Origin: Azophilus sp965221755
GTDB lineage: Bacteria; Pseudomonadota; Gammaproteobacteria; Pseudomonadales; Azotimanducaceae
Direction of reading: 5' to 3'
Assembly (NCBI GenBank): GCA_965221755.1
Contig: OZ244921.1
Coordinates: 1,798,001-1,862,000 of the forward strand
Length of the DNA: 64,000 nucleotides
In this document: positions 7,618 to 14,741 of the stretch, piece by piece
Numbering within the stretch: the stretch's first letter is position 1
Layout of the letters: each line of letters starts with the position of its first letter
The notes under the pieces: model-generated
The model's input: only the letters and a program-made list of their open reading frames with translations
What the model was told of the DNA's origin: nothing
Database searches by the model: none
Program-made: the position numbers and the translations under genes

Positions 7618-8431
7618 GACCTTGCGAACGCGAGCGTGGTTGGCGACGTCCGTAAGCCTTGCGGGGATGCTCTGGCCGCCCTTGGGGGCGCTGGGGGAGA
7701 GCGCCGACTGGCCACCCAAGCGCAGCTTGGCCCAAGAGCGATCCGGGTTCGAATTCCAATCGGCGGACACCCAAGCCCTGCAGCTCGACGACTTCGCCAA
7801 TCCCGGCCTGCTCTGGGTGGATCGGGGGGAAGCCCTGTGGGAGAAGCCGCCGACAATCGATGCGCCCAGCTGCCGGGGCTGCCACGGATCAGCGGCGTCG
7901 AGCATGGCTGGCGCCGCAACGCGCTATCCGCGCCACGACCCGGCCGCGGGCAGGCTGATCAATCTGACCCAACGCATCAACCGGTGCCGCACCGAACAGC
8001 AGCGGCAGCCCGAACTGGGCTACGAATCCGATGCGATGCTCGCCCTCACCGCGCTTGTTGCCCACCAATCCAAGGGTCTGCCGTTCGCCGTGCGGATCGA
8101 TGGCCGCAACCGCCCCTACTTCGAGCGGGGCCGCGCCTACTTCCACCAGCGCCGCGGCCAGATGAACCTGGCCTGCCGCCACTGCCACGAACAGCACGCG
8201 GGCCGCATGCTGCGCGGCGAGCGCCTCAGCCAAGGGCACAGCAACGGCTACCCGACCTATCGGCTCGAGTGGCAGGGCATTGGCTCCCTGCACCGCAGGC
8301 TGCGGTTTTGCAACCAAGCCATCCGTGCCGAGCCGTTTGACTACGGCTCAGCGCAATACCTCGACCTTGAGCTGTTCCTCGCTTGGCGCGCCGCCGACCT
8401 TCCCGTGGAAGCCCCGGCGGTGCGCCGATAG
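7574..8431 (+). CDS. soxA: SoxA, diheme L-cysteine S-thiosulfotransferase subunit
   Basis: This encodes 285 aa. ATG 7574 overlaps soxZ by 44 nt; a later TTG near the end of soxZ would put the hydrophobic leader (RAWLATSVSLAGMLW) nearer the N-terminus. Two heme sites are present, CRGCH and CRHCH, so this is the diheme type. The catalytic segment RFCNQAIRAEPFDYGS holds the cysteine that is heme ligand and sulfur carrier. With SoxX it conjugates thiosulfate to SoxY. No soxB or soxCD follows, so the rest of the pathway is elsewhere or absent. Confidence 0.92.
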   Translation: MASTSARHERFALSETLRTRAWLATSVSLAGMLWPPLGALGESADWPPKRSLAQERSGFEFQSADTQALQLDDFANPGLLWVDRGEALWEKPPTIDAPSCRGCHGSAASSMAGAATRYPRHDPAAGRLINLTQRINRCRTEQQRQPELGYESDAMLALTALVAHQSKGLPFAVRIDGRNRPYFERGRAYFHQRRGQMNLACRHCHEQHAGRMLRGERLSQGHSNGYPTYRLEWQGIGSLHRRLRFCNQAIRAEPFDYGSAQYLDLELFLAWRAADLPVEAPAVRR

Positions 8432-8835
8432 GCTGAGGGGCCTCTGATTAGGCTCAGCGGCCCGCGGGATGCACTGGAGCGAGGCCTTGCCGGGAACCTA
8501 AACAGCTAGCGCTTAAAGCCCACGAATCAACCGGACAGGACACTAGGGAGCCTCTGATCAAGTCCCGTTCGTTCAGCGCTTCACTGCTTGAGGATGGAAA
8601 TGAGCCCGCAATGAGGCGCGCAACATCCGCAGGCGGAGCGGAACTCGGGCCCAAGCGCCGTGAAGCGCCCTTCGAAAGCGCCTTTGGGGCGCGCTGGCGG
8701 CGTTGCGGCTCGGAGCCCTCAGCCAGGGAGCCCGAGGGGCTTGCCGCTCGCTGGACATTGTGGGGGCCTGCCACACGGCTTCGCCGCGCCTTGCCGACAC
8801 CCATCTGGCGGCTGCCTTGACGGCGAATCAACGGT
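8432..8835. other. 404-bp intergenic region, possible mobile-element remnants
   Basis: No gene can be supported. Two similar stretches, GGGGCCTCTGATTA near 8438 and GGAGCCTCTGATCA near 8547, may be the ends of a small inserted element. The rest is GC-rich with several inverted repeats and weak open frames on both strands (for example 8454-8843 minus and 8611-8820 plus) that look non-coding. Confidence 0.4.
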
Positions 8836-9375
8836 TTAGTCAACGCTAACGGGCGCGATGTTCACGTCGCGCTCGTCGAGGCCTCGGGTCCAAGCCGCGA
8901 ACTCCAGCAAAATGCCGTCCGGATCCTTGAAGTAGATCGAACGCACGAAGGTGCTTTCGGTGACCTCCGGGCTGGCGCCGATCTCCGAGTCATCGTGGTT
9001 CACCACTTCGGTGACATCGACGCCCGCCGCCTTGAGCTGGCGTTGATACGCCTCGATCCTCTCTTCCGGCACGTCAAAGGCGACATGGTTCATCGAGGCG
9101 TGGGCGGAAGTGATGTCCCCCCGGCCCACCAGGTCCGGGGCATGGGTGACCCCGGGCTGGCTGTCCGCCGCGTTTGGAAACCAAAAGAACGCCAAGGAAT
9201 CGCCCTTGCCGATGTCGAAGAAGAAATGCTGGCCACCGCCGTTGGGCAGTTCGATGGTCTTGGTCAACGGCATGCCGAGCACGCCGGAGTAAAAGTCCAC
9301 GGTCTTCTTCATGTCCCGGCAAACCAGTGCCAGATGGTTGATGCCGCGCAGATCGAACTTGTCGTTGGCTGCCAT
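8836..9375 (-). CDS. VOC/glyoxalase-family metalloprotein
   Basis: This encodes 179 aa. The start MAANDKFDLRGINHLAL is preferred over an upstream ATG at 9420. The vicinal-oxygen-chelate fold is indicated by GINHLALVCRDMKKTVDFY at the N-terminus, MNHVAFDVPEE in the middle and YFKDPDGILLEFAAW at the C-terminus, with His and Glu metal ligands at the expected ends of the strands. Members include glyoxalases, ring-cleavage dioxygenases and resistance proteins. The substrate is not evident; the two betaalphabetabetabeta modules are in one chain. It is unlinked to its neighbours. Confidence 0.85.
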   Translation of the reverse strand: MAANDKFDLRGINHLALVCRDMKKTVDFYSGVLGMPLTKTIELPNGGGQHFFFDIGKGDSLAFFWFPNAADSQPGVTHAPDLVGRGDITSAHASMNHVAFDVPEERIEAYQRQLKAAGVDVTEVVNHDDSEIGASPEVTESTFVRSIYFKDPDGILLEFAAWTRGLDERDVNIAPVSVD

Positions 9376-9476
9376 GCCTGCTCTCTTGTCAAAGCTCTGC
9401 AAATTCGCAGCCAATATCATTGACTGCGGCCCTTGCTGTCAATCCACCACAAGGGTTTGGGTTTTGGTCTGGGATG

Positions 9477-9769
9477 TCACCGATACAGGAACAGGCGGGT
9501 GCTGCCCGGCGAAAGGGCCGGCGGGCCGACGATGCCGCCATCGACGCAGCGCTCGCCCAGCAAGTCCGCCAAGCGGGCGCCGGTGGCCGGCGATACGGCG
9601 TTGGCGTCCATGTAGAGGCCGGAGAAGCCGCTCCGCGCGACGCTCGCAGCCACTTCAAGGGCGGCCTCGGGCGGGCAGACGCAGATGATGCCGTCCACTG
9701 CCCGGACGCGGCCAGCGCCATGCCCACGGTAACGCCCATGGCACCGGGGTGGAGCAGCCCGATGTCCAC
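9477..9769 (-). pseudogene. Decayed NAD-binding beta-hydroxyacid dehydrogenase-like gene
   Basis: The first frame begins (GTG 9769) MDIGLLHPGAMGVTVGMALAASG, a clear Rossmann start of the 6-phosphogluconate/beta-hydroxyacid dehydrogenase superfamily. The similarity continues in another frame, with VDGIICVCPPEAALEVA, MDANAVSP and GGIVGPP, and stops at 9477. A frameshift and an internal deletion lie near 9700 (the segment between the Rossmann loop and the CPP strand is too short), and the C-terminal catalytic domain is missing. It starts at the stop of the M20 peptidase gene and was probably once in its operon. Confidence 0.75.
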
Positions 9770-11208
9770 TACAAGCGGTAGTCCAAGGGCGGCTCCCGGT
9801 CGCCCAGAAGCGCTTCATACTCAAAATCGGCGCCGCGTTTTTCCCGAAGCTCCGCCCACGCCCGCTTGATGAGGCCGGCATCCTGGAACAGGTCAGTGGC
9901 CGTCAGCGCCAGCAGCCGCGCCGCCAGCAGCATGCCTTTGTGGCCAATGCTGGTGCCTCCCGCGGCCACGGCCTGCCACGAATGGGCGGGGGTTCCGGGC
10001 ACCCAAGTGGCGGTGCCGAAGCCCACGGTAGGCGCCGCCCAGCTGACGTCGCCCACGTCGGTGGAGCCCCGCCCTTGGCGCAGGACGAAGGGCTGGACGT
10101 GCGACTGCGCGCCAAGCGGCAGCGCGGATTCGCCGAGGGTTCGATGCACGGCTGCGGCGAAGCGCTGCTCCTCGGGGGTGTAGGCGTAGCCGCCCAGTCG
10201 GCGCAGGTTGGCGTCCACCAGCCGCGCCAGGGTTTCGTTGGGCAGCACCGGGTAGTTGCCGTGCATGACCTCGTAGGTCATTTGCGTGCCCGTGCCCAGC
10301 GCCGCGGCCTCGGCGGCCTTGACCACCCGCTCGAACAACGACTTGACGGTGGGCAGCTTGGGATGGCGCACGTAGTAATAGACCTCCGCGGACTCCGGCA
10401 CGATGTTCGGCGCGTCGCCGCCATCGGTGATGACGTAGTGAATGCGGGAGTCCTCAGGGATGTGCTCGCGCATCAGATTGACCATGAAGTTCATGGCCTC
10501 CACGCCGTCCAAGGCCGAGCGGCCCCGTTCCGGAGCGGAGGCGGCATGGGCGGCAGCGCCCTGAAAGCGAAAGCGGCCGGACTTGTTGGCCGTGCTGCTG
10601 GCCGCGGAGGCATCGTTGCGGTCGGCGGGGTGCCAGTGCAGCACCACGTCCGCATCGTCGAACAGGCCGGCCCGAACCATGTAAACCTTGCCGGAGCCGC
10701 CCTCCTCAGCTGGCGTGCCGTACACGCGCACGGTGCCGGCGGCGCCGGTCGCCGCCAGCCAACGGGCGACCGCCACGCCCGCCGAAGCCGAGGCGGCGCC
10801 AAACAGGTGATGGCCGCAGGCGTGCCCCGGCATTCCCTCCGCAATGGGCTGCCGAACCGGCTTGGCGGCTTGCGAGAGCCCGGGCAGGGCATCGAACTCC
10901 GCCAAGATGCCGATCACCGGCGCCCCTTCGCCGTAGGTCGCCACGAAGGCCGTGGGGATGTCGGCGACGCCGCTCTCGACGTCGAATCCGGAGTCGGACA
11001 GGTACCCCTGCAGGCGCCCGGAACTCTTGGTTTCCAGATAGCCCAGCTCGGCGAATGCCCAGATGTCGTCGGCCACGGCAATGGACGCCGCGCGCTCCTT
11101 TTCCACCTCGGCGAGAACCTGCTGGTCAGCAGCGGCCATCCCGGCGGCGAGCAGCAGGGCGGCCAGGCATCCAGCGGCAGTCATCCCGTTCATCGGTTGA
11201 CGGAGCAT
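9769..11208 (-). CDS. M20-family metallopeptidase/amidohydrolase (AbgB-like), exported
   Basis: This encodes 479 aa. The start at 11208 overlaps the upstream stop as TGATG. An N-terminal hydrophobic signal (TAAGCLAALLLAAGMAAA) suggests export. The M20 motifs are FAELGYLETKSSGRL, GILAEFDALPGLSQ, MPGHACGHHLFGAAS and GTPAEEGGSGK, which supply the metal-binding His, Asp and Glu and the catalytic Glu. It resembles p-aminobenzoyl-glutamate hydrolase subunit B and related aminoacylases. It is translationally coupled to the serine hydrolase gene upstream, suggesting a shared amide or peptide substrate. The following dehydrogenase gene is decayed. Confidence 0.87.
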   Translation of the reverse strand: MLRQPMNGMTAAGCLAALLLAAGMAAADQQVLAEVEKERAASIAVADDIWAFAELGYLETKSSGRLQGYLSDSGFDVESGVADIPTAFVATYGEGAPVIGILAEFDALPGLSQAAKPVRQPIAEGMPGHACGHHLFGAASASAGVAVARWLAATGAAGTVRVYGTPAEEGGSGKVYMVRAGLFDDADVVLHWHPADRNDASAASSTANKSGRFRFQGAAAHAASAPERGRSALDGVEAMNFMVNLMREHIPEDSRIHYVITDGGDAPNIVPESAEVYYYVRHPKLPTVKSLFERVVKAAEAAALGTGTQMTYEVMHGNYPVLPNETLARLVDANLRRLGGYAYTPEEQRFAAAVHRTLGESALPLGAQSHVQPFVLRQGRGSTDVGDVSWAAPTVGFGTATWVPGTPAHSWQAVAAGGTSIGHKGMLLAARLLALTATDLFQDAGLIKRAWAELREKRGADFEYEALLGDREPPLDYRL

Positions 11209-12359
11209 CAGGAAGCGCACAGGGCGGCGATGCTGGAAATCGCCACCCCGCGCCGACCCTGGCGTACGGCATGGCGGTCGTGGGTGCGGGTGCAATAGCC
11301 CAGCGACAGCCCGGTGGCAGGGTCCGCCCAGGCGAGCTGGCCGCCGGCCCCGTTGTGACCGAAGGCTTCCGGCGAATTGGTCTTGCCGAAACCGCGGAAG
11401 CTGCGCTTCTCATCGCCAGCGACGATGATGCCGAGGCCGCGGTTGGCCACCGTGCCCAAGAGGTCGGCCAGCTCGCCGGTGCGCACCCGGCGCGCCCCGC
11501 TGAGCATGGCGTCGCTCCAGACCCGCTTGCCGCCCAGCCCGCCGTGCAGCAAGCCTTGGTAGAACAGGGCCAGTTCGGCGGCGCCCATGAAGGCGCCGCC
11601 GCCGGGCACGCCGACCGCGCGCACCTCCGGGCGGTTGAAGCTCAGGATGGCGTCCTCGGTGACCTCGGTGACAGGCGGCGGCGGCAGGCCGAGATGCCGC
11701 CAGTCCCGGTCGGTCATGGCCTCGCCGGCGTGCTCGCAGAGCGCTGCCCGGCCTTGCGCGCCGGCCGGCAGGCCCACATGCAGATCGTGCAGGCCCAGCG
11801 GCTGGGCAATGCGCTCCCGGACGAAGGATTGAAAGGACTGCCCAGCGCGGCGCTCGATGATCTCCGCAATCACCCACATGCTCGACGAGGGGTGGTACTC
11901 AAACCGGCTGCCCGGCGTCCAGTTGAGCTTCCATTGGGCATAGCGCTCGCATCGCCGGGCCGGGTCGTTCCAATCCAAGGGCCTGAAGGGGGCGGCGGGG
12001 AAACCGGCGGTGTGGGTGAAGAGCTGGCCCACCCGAATGACGTCCTTGCCGTTGCTGGCGAACTCGGGAACGATGTCGGCCACGATTTCGCTCTCATCCA
12101 GGCGACCCTCCTCAATGAGGATCCAGGCCGCTGCCGCAGTCACCGCCTTGGTGGCTGAAAACACGCAGAAGAGGGTCTCCTCCGAGGCGTCGCCGAAGGT
12201 GGCCAGCAGCGCCAGCTTGCCGTTGCGGGCCAACGCCACTTGGGTCGCCGACAGCAGCCCCGAGTCCACCTCCCGGCGCGCCCGGGCCAGCAGTTCATCC
12301 ACCTTGTCGGGGTTCAGCTCAGCCTCCGCGATGCTGCAACGCAGTGATTCCGGAACCAT
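11208..12359 (-). CDS. Serine hydrolase of the beta-lactamase/class C-like family
   Basis: This encodes 383 aa. The SxxK motif SATK lies about residue 68, and the YxS-type motif is in FEYHPSSS, with FTHTAGFP between them. These are the catalytic features of EstB-type esterases, D-aminopeptidases and class C beta-lactamases. No signal peptide is apparent, which argues for an esterase or peptidase rather than a true antibiotic-resistance enzyme. Its start follows a dispersed repeat and a promoter-like sequence on the same strand, and its stop overlaps the M20 peptidase start. Confidence 0.85.
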   Translation of the reverse strand: MVPESLRCSIAEAELNPDKVDELLARARREVDSGLLSATQVALARNGKLALLATFGDASEETLFCVFSATKAVTAAAAWILIEEGRLDESEIVADIVPEFASNGKDVIRVGQLFTHTAGFPAAPFRPLDWNDPARRCERYAQWKLNWTPGSRFEYHPSSSMWVIAEIIERRAGQSFQSFVRERIAQPLGLHDLHVGLPAGAQGRAALCEHAGEAMTDRDWRHLGLPPPPVTEVTEDAILSFNRPEVRAVGVPGGGAFMGAAELALFYQGLLHGGLGGKRVWSDAMLSGARRVRTGELADLLGTVANRGLGIIVAGDEKRSFRGFGKTNSPEAFGHNGAGGQLAWADPATGLSLGYCTRTHDRHAVRQGRRGVAISSIAALCAS

Positions 12360-12389
12360 GGTCTTCCGATGTCCTTGGTCAAGGCCGCG

Positions 12390-12418
12390 ATATTCACCCC
12401 GTCAGGGGATTAGTGCAA
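12390..12418 (-). promoter_or_regulatory. Possible promoter for the serine hydrolase operon, following the repeat
   Basis: On the minus strand TTGCAC (12418-12413) begins one base after the repeat hairpin; 17 nt later there is GAATAT (12395-12390), a weak -10. The gene starts at 12359, a fitting distance. The geometry matches the other repeat-linked promoters. The spacer holds a small CCCC/GGGG inverted repeat. Confidence 0.4.
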
Positions 12419-12419
12419 G

Positions 12420-12520
12420 CGAACCTTGGCCAGGGCCAAGGTTCGTTGGAGTTTCGCTTACCGCGAAGCTCAGCGCCCGTTGCGTGGGCCAAGTTCCGAG
12501 ATGTTTCTTAAGCCTGCACA
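12420..12520 (-). repeat. Dispersed hairpin repeat, copy 4 (minus strand)
   Basis: Read on the minus strand: core TGTGCAGGCTTAAGAAACAT...CGGAAC...CCCACGCAACG, an imperfect first hairpin (GCTTCGCGGTAAGCGAAAC region), then a strong second hairpin with 11-bp arms CGAACCTTGGC and GCCAAGGTTCG (12420-12445). The second hairpin matches that of copy 1 in sequence. The copy points at the serine hydrolase gene. Confidence 0.75.
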
Positions 12521-12987
12521 GCAATACAAGTTAAACTCAACGTTTGGCTTGACGGAACTTCCATGGAACAAATTCGCAGCCGCCGGATGGAAGGCGCGCT
12601 CCGGCGGCCCGATCGAGGGCGGGACGCCCTCGGTCCTGAAGCCCGCCGGCAACAGGCGTTGCGCTTCGGATCGGGAGCATCCCGCCCTCCCGCGGCGCGA
12701 GGCGCCGTTCCCTCGCGAAATCGCCGTCCCTTGGGGAATGCCCCTGTTCCTCGAGCGTCAGCGCCCAGCCGCGTCGGCGCTGGGGCTCCCATGGAACATG
12801 CTTCGGAGCGAGGGCGGTGCGCCCTCTTGGGGGCTCAGACAGTCGAACGGTCGCCTTGCGCCGGCGAAACGCCAATGCGAAGCGAGGATTCGCGCGGCGT
12901 CCCGCCCTCAGACGGCGCGAAGCGCCGTTCCGCCAAGCCATGGCCATTCCGTCAGGGGCCAGCCAGTTCCGGGCCAAGGGCTTCCCT
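12521..12987. repeat. Hairpin-rich intergenic block with a second repeat type (GAGGGCG element)
   Basis: Perfect 7-bp-arm hairpins GAGGGCG/CGCCCTC occur at 12615-12631 and 12810-12826. The sequence GAGGGCGGGACGCC (12615-12628) is the exact reverse complement of GGCGTCCCGCCCTC at 12896-12909, giving a pair of inverted ends about 295 bp apart. Two GGCGCGARGCGCCGTTCC segments (near 12694 and 12914) are also repeated. The same inverted pair occurs at 28541-28614. No gene is supported, though an open frame runs into the cysteine synthase gene. Confidence 0.55.
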
Positions 12988-13968
12988 ATGGAGGTGAGGG
13001 AAGGCTTCGCCGGCAGCGTGGGCAACACGCCGCTGATTCGCATGGCGGCTTTGAGCGAAGCCACCGGCTGCGAGATTCTGGGCAAGGCGGAATTCCTGAA
13101 TCCGGGCGGCTCGGTCAAGGACCGTGCCGCCTTGTGGATGGTGCGCGAACATGAGAGGAGCGGAGCGCTGAAGCCGGGGGGCACGGTGGTGGAGGGCACC
13201 GCCGGCAACACCGGCATCGGCCTCGCCCACGTTTGCAACGAGCGCGGCTACCCCTGCGTCATCTACATGCCGGACAATCAGTCTCAGGAAAAGGTCGCCA
13301 TCCTCGGAACCCTCGGCGCTGAGGTTCGGGTGGTGCCGACGGTGCCCTACCGGGATGACATGAACTACCAGAGGCAGGCCGGACGCTACGCCGATGAGCT
13401 GCCAAACGCCGTCTGGGCCAATCAATTCGACAACGTGGCCAACCGGTTGGCGCACTACGAATCCACCGGCCCTGAAATCTGGGCGCAGACCGGCGGCGCC
13501 ATCGACGCCTTCACCTGCTCGGTGGGCACCGGCGGCACCTTGGCAGGCGTCTCCCGCTACCTGAAGGAGTGCCGGTCGGACATCGAGGTGGTGCTGGCCG
13601 ACCCCCACGGCAGCGCCCTGTACAACTGGGTGACCACGGGCGAGGCCACCATGACGCCGGGGCCGTCGATCACCGAGGGCATCGGCAACAGCCGGATCAC
13701 CGACAACTTGGCAGGCACCGAAATCGACAGCGCGGTGCAAATCGACGACCAGCAAATGGTGAGGATGGTCTATGGCCAGCTACGCTGCCAAGGTTGGTTC
13801 TTCGGTTCCAGCACCGGCGTCAACCTGTGCGCCGCGGTGCAAATCGCCAAGCGCCTCGGTCCCGGCCACACCATCGTCACGGTGCTCACCGACACTGGCC
13901 ACAAGTACCAATCAAGCCTCTACAACCCGGAATTCCTGGCTGAGCGCGGCCTGAGCGCCGACCTGTAG
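12988..13968 (+). CDS. cysK: Cysteine synthase-family PLP enzyme
   Basis: This encodes 326 aa from ATG 12988 (AAGGG 8 nt upstream); ATG 12940 is a less likely start because it lies in repeat-like DNA. PLP enzyme motifs: GSVGNTPLIRM, the lysine in NPGGSVKDRA, the substrate loop EGTAGNTGIG (normally TSGNTG), and the phosphate loop SVGTGGTLAG, with FFGSSTGVN near the end. The enzyme joins O-acetylserine and sulfide into cysteine in the cytoplasm. Close relatives include cystathionine beta-synthase and other beta-replacement enzymes, so the exact donor is not certain. No cysE is nearby. Confidence 0.83.
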   Translation: MEVREGFAGSVGNTPLIRMAALSEATGCEILGKAEFLNPGGSVKDRAALWMVREHERSGALKPGGTVVEGTAGNTGIGLAHVCNERGYPCVIYMPDNQSQEKVAILGTLGAEVRVVPTVPYRDDMNYQRQAGRYADELPNAVWANQFDNVANRLAHYESTGPEIWAQTGGAIDAFTCSVGTGGTLAGVSRYLKECRSDIEVVLADPHGSALYNWVTTGEATMTPGPSITEGIGNSRITDNLAGTEIDSAVQIDDQQMVRMVYGQLRCQGWFFGSSTGVNLCAAVQIAKRLGPGHTIVTVLTDTGHKYQSSLYNPEFLAERGLSADL

Positions 13969-14093
13969 CGGGAGGTCAAGCCAAGCAATGTAGGACATTG
14001 GCCCAAAAAACCGGGGGATGCGTAGCACAGACGAACTGCGCGCAACACTGGACAATGACGCCTGCTCTCTTCCAAAATGCCAAGGAAATGTTC

Positions 14094-14435
14094 ATGAAGC
14101 ACCAGTTCATCACCACCGTCGCCACCATCCTCATGGTCGGCATCACCACCGTCGGGGTCAACCTCGCCGTCATCAGCGCGATGGGGGAGGCCAACGACGT
14201 CCGCTTCGCCCAAATCGACGCCCGCTTCGCGCAGGTTGACGCCCGCTTCGAGCGGATGGACCGCCGCATGGACCAGATGGAGGCCAGAATCGAATCGCTG
14301 GAGCGGCGGGTGGACGATGGGTTCCAGGAGATGGGCGCGGCCATCGCCCGCTTGGAGGGGTTGATACAGGGTCTCCACGGCGCGTCCCAAGCCGCCTCCG
14401 ACCCGTTGCCCCCGCAGCCCGCCCGCCCGACCTGA
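14094..14435 (+). CDS. Small membrane-anchored coiled-coil protein
   Basis: This encodes 113 aa, starting at ATG 14094 (AAGGA upstream). A hydrophobic segment (residues about 5-25, FITTVATILMVGITTVGVN) is followed by a run of seven-residue steps such as RFAQIDARFAQVDARF and MEARIESLERRV, a regular coiled coil of about 60 residues, then a Pro-rich tail. No enzyme motif is seen. Similar short proteins are common in bacteria and usually lack a known role. It follows cysK by about 125 bp. Confidence 0.6.
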   Translation: MKHQFITTVATILMVGITTVGVNLAVISAMGEANDVRFAQIDARFAQVDARFERMDRRMDQMEARIESLERRVDDGFQEMGAAIARLEGLIQGLHGASQAASDPLPPQPARPT

Positions 14436-14445
14436 CTCGCCAGCC

Positions 14446-14541
14446 GGCGCACCCGTGAAGCGGGTGCGTTGGGGTTTGGCTGGCGCGAAACTCCGCTGCC
14501 GGTGCGTGGGTCAGGTTCCGAAACGTTCCTGAGCCCGCACA
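14446..14541 (-). repeat. Dispersed hairpin repeat, copy 5 (minus strand)
   Basis: Read on the minus strand: core TGTGCGGGCTCAGGAACG...CGGAACCTGACCCACGCACCGG, a half-decayed first hairpin (GGAGTTTCGCGCCAGCCAAA), then a hairpin with 8-bp arms CGCACCCG/CGGGTGCG and TGAAG loop (14448-14468). The terminal hairpin has entirely different bases from the CGCGACC type yet sits in the same place. This copy points into the 3' end of the previous gene, and no promoter-like sequence follows. Confidence 0.7.
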
Positions 14542-14741
14542 CAACGCTTATGGGCAGGATGCCCTCGATTGGGAAACCTGAGCCAGACTAAATTCAGAGT
14601 GAGAATTGCTGTTGCATGACCTTGGCACAGCCATTGGCGAGTTGCGGCCTAGTGGTGTAGGCTTCGCTTGGTCACGCAATCAAGTTAGGCGGAGTTGTTG
14701 GGCCGCGGTGGGCCAACCGTGCTCCGAAGTGAGGCAATCCC
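14542..14741. other. Intergenic region upstream of ftsH
   Basis: About 200 bp without a gene. It should contain the ftsH promoter, but I see no clear -35/-10 pair. A possible ribosome-binding TGAGG lies at 14730-14734. Confidence 0.4.

Noticed and set aside
8454..8843. 129-codon minus-strand frame after soxA
   Set aside because: Low-complexity Ser/Arg/Ala translation over repeat-like DNA; overlapping frames on both strands look alike.
12541..12997. Plus-strand frame of about 145 codons upstream of cysK
   Set aside because: Consists of repeat hairpins and Arg/Ala/Pro-rich translation; no ribosome-binding site or family match.
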